A stretch of 64,000 nucleotides of DNA. Origin: an uncultured Pedosphaera sp. GTDB taxonomy: Bacteria; Verrucomicrobiota; Verrucomicrobiia; Limisphaerales; Pedosphaeraceae. The translations under genes and the position numbers were made by a program. Below the pieces are notes generated by a model, which had not been told where the DNA came from, did not search any database, and saw nothing but the letters and a program-made list of their open reading frames with translations. The stretch is from assembly GCA_903918755.1 (NCBI GenBank), contig CAIXFN010000035.1:1-64000 (forward strand), given 5' to 3'. Of this stretch, positions 63,506 to 64,000 are shown in pieces. The first letter of the stretch is position 1. Every line of letters starts with the position of its first letter.

Positions 63506-63717
63506 ACTCGAACCCAGAATTTGTGATGGCGAACGGTCAGCAGGTGGCGACGCAACTGCCCGCCACCCTGGAGGCTTTCCTGCTCAGCCAGAACCTGCTG
63601 CCGCGGAGCGTGGTGGTGGAGCATAACGGGGAAGCCGTGGCGCCTTCAGAGTTTGCCCAGCGGGAGGTTCGACCCGGGGACCGCTTGGAGATCGTCCGGA
63701 TTGTGGCCGGGGGCTGA
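63502..63717 (+). CDS. thiS: Sulfur carrier protein ThiS
   Basis: A 71-residue ubiquitin-like protein ending in the required Gly-Gly (EIVRIVAGG). The C-terminal glycine is adenylated by ThiF and turned into a thiocarboxylate that gives sulfur to the thiazole ring. Typical parts are VMANGQQVATQLPATLEAFL, then a block of hydrophobic strands, then VRPGDRLEIVRIVAGG. The ATG at 63502 overlaps the DUF2071 stop by four bases. The companion genes thiF and thiG are not in view and may lie beyond the window. Confidence 0.9.
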   Translation: MNSNPEFVMANGQQVATQLPATLEAFLLSQNLLPRSVVVEHNGEAVAPSEFAQREVRPGDRLEIVRIVAGG

Positions 63718-63761
63718 TCCGGGATTGTCTTTTTGGGACGGGGACCGATAATCCCCGCGCC

Positions 63762-64000
63762 ATGAAAGTCAAATTTGAAACCTGCCATCGGGCCTTGCTG
63801 GGCCTGTTGCTGTTGACGCTTTTTTGGTCGGTTTGGTCGGCGATGGCGCAAACCACCAATTCGAACACGCCGCCGGCCCACGCGACTGAAGCGACGACCA
63901 ACCGGGCACCGTTGCTGAAAATCGCCAAAACGCTGCCGCTGGAGAGTCAGGTGACGCCGGACTGGGTGGAAGGTCTGGCGGTGGACTTTCCCGTGCTCAA
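63762..64000 (+). CDS. N-terminal part of an exported protein (cut by the window end)
   Basis: An open frame from the ATG at 63762 that runs past the window end without a stop (79 codons visible). It begins MKVKFETCHRALLGLLLLTL and continues FWSVWSAMAQ, a signal peptide with a likely cut after AMA, then a threonine- and asparagine-rich linker (TNSNTPPAHATEATTNR) and KIAKTLPLESQVTPDWVEGL. The family cannot be told from this part. It starts 44 bases after thiS. Confidence 0.65.
   Translation, partial: MKVKFETCHRALLGLLLLTLFWSVWSAMAQTTNSNTPPAHATEATTNRAPLLKIAKTLPLESQVTPDWVEGLAVDFPVL

Overview
The window looks like a chromosomal segment of a high-GC bacterium of the Planctomycetota-Verrucomicrobiota-Chlamydiota group, most likely a Verrucomicrobiota member of the Limisphaerales/Pedosphaera type. 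The evidence is gene content: paired DUF1501 + DUF1549/DUF1553 proteins, a DUF1552 + DUF1592/DUF1588/DUF1585 pair, a PVC-type CxxCH haem protein with a HEAT region, a TIGR03790 protein, a long ECF sigma factor with a membrane-bound C-terminal extension, Tat signals on several exported proteins, and many short dispersed palindromic repeats. The assignment is inference; no rRNA gene is present.

Layout. 0-8 kb: the end of an unknown gene, a SUKH-type protein, a PSD1/DUF1501 pair, a GH16 glycoside hydrolase and an amidohydrolase, all on the minus strand except the first. 8-16 kb: a large FG-GAP/VCBS surface protein, hemW, a secreted subtilase and a TIGR03790 protein. 16-28.6 kb: a DUF1592/DUF1552 pair, cutC, a Tat-exported Gfo/Idh/MocA oxidoreductase, a cytochrome-type PSD1 protein that converges on it across a perfect 17-bp hairpin, and a PQQ-propeller protein with EF hands. 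28.6-31 kb: about 2.4 kb without a credible gene, filled with a 201-bp tandem array, a 20-bp tandem array, dispersed REP-like elements and a 92-bp duplication. 31-39 kb: a lipoprotein and a composite restriction-modification island. 40-48 kb: an S9 peptidase and a tightly coupled L-rhamnose operon (isomerase, ABC ATPase, two permeases, binding lipoprotein). 48-50.4 kb: nusB, a PHP phosphoesterase and ftsY. 50.6-58.2 kb: a DUF2339 membrane protein, a PVC-type cytochrome and a second PQQ propeller. 58.5-64 kb: a DUF4337 protein, a small exported protein, the ECF sigma factor, thiH, a DUF2071 protein, thiS and the start of an exported protein.

The most unusual region is 31.3-39.1 kb. A type I restriction-modification locus has been broken: HsdM has lost its C-terminal part, HsdS is absent and HsdR lacks its N-terminus. 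Between the broken ends lies a compact three-gene cassette: an HNH nuclease carrying a ParB-like DGQH motif, an amino-methyltransferase with a TSPPY motif, and a Bpu10I-family PD-(D/E)XK endonuclease. The 3' end of the broken hsdM is joined to about 30 codons that closely resemble the C-terminal part of the thiamine enzyme ThiC. Both broken type I genes also carry short palindromic repeats inserted in frame. I read this as replacement of a type I system by an incoming type II-like defence cassette; that history and the role of the HNH-DGQH protein are inference.

Much of the rest fits a polymer-degrading, sugar-using lifestyle: GH16, exported dehydrogenases, haem-bearing exported proteins, rhamnose uptake and several secreted peptidases.
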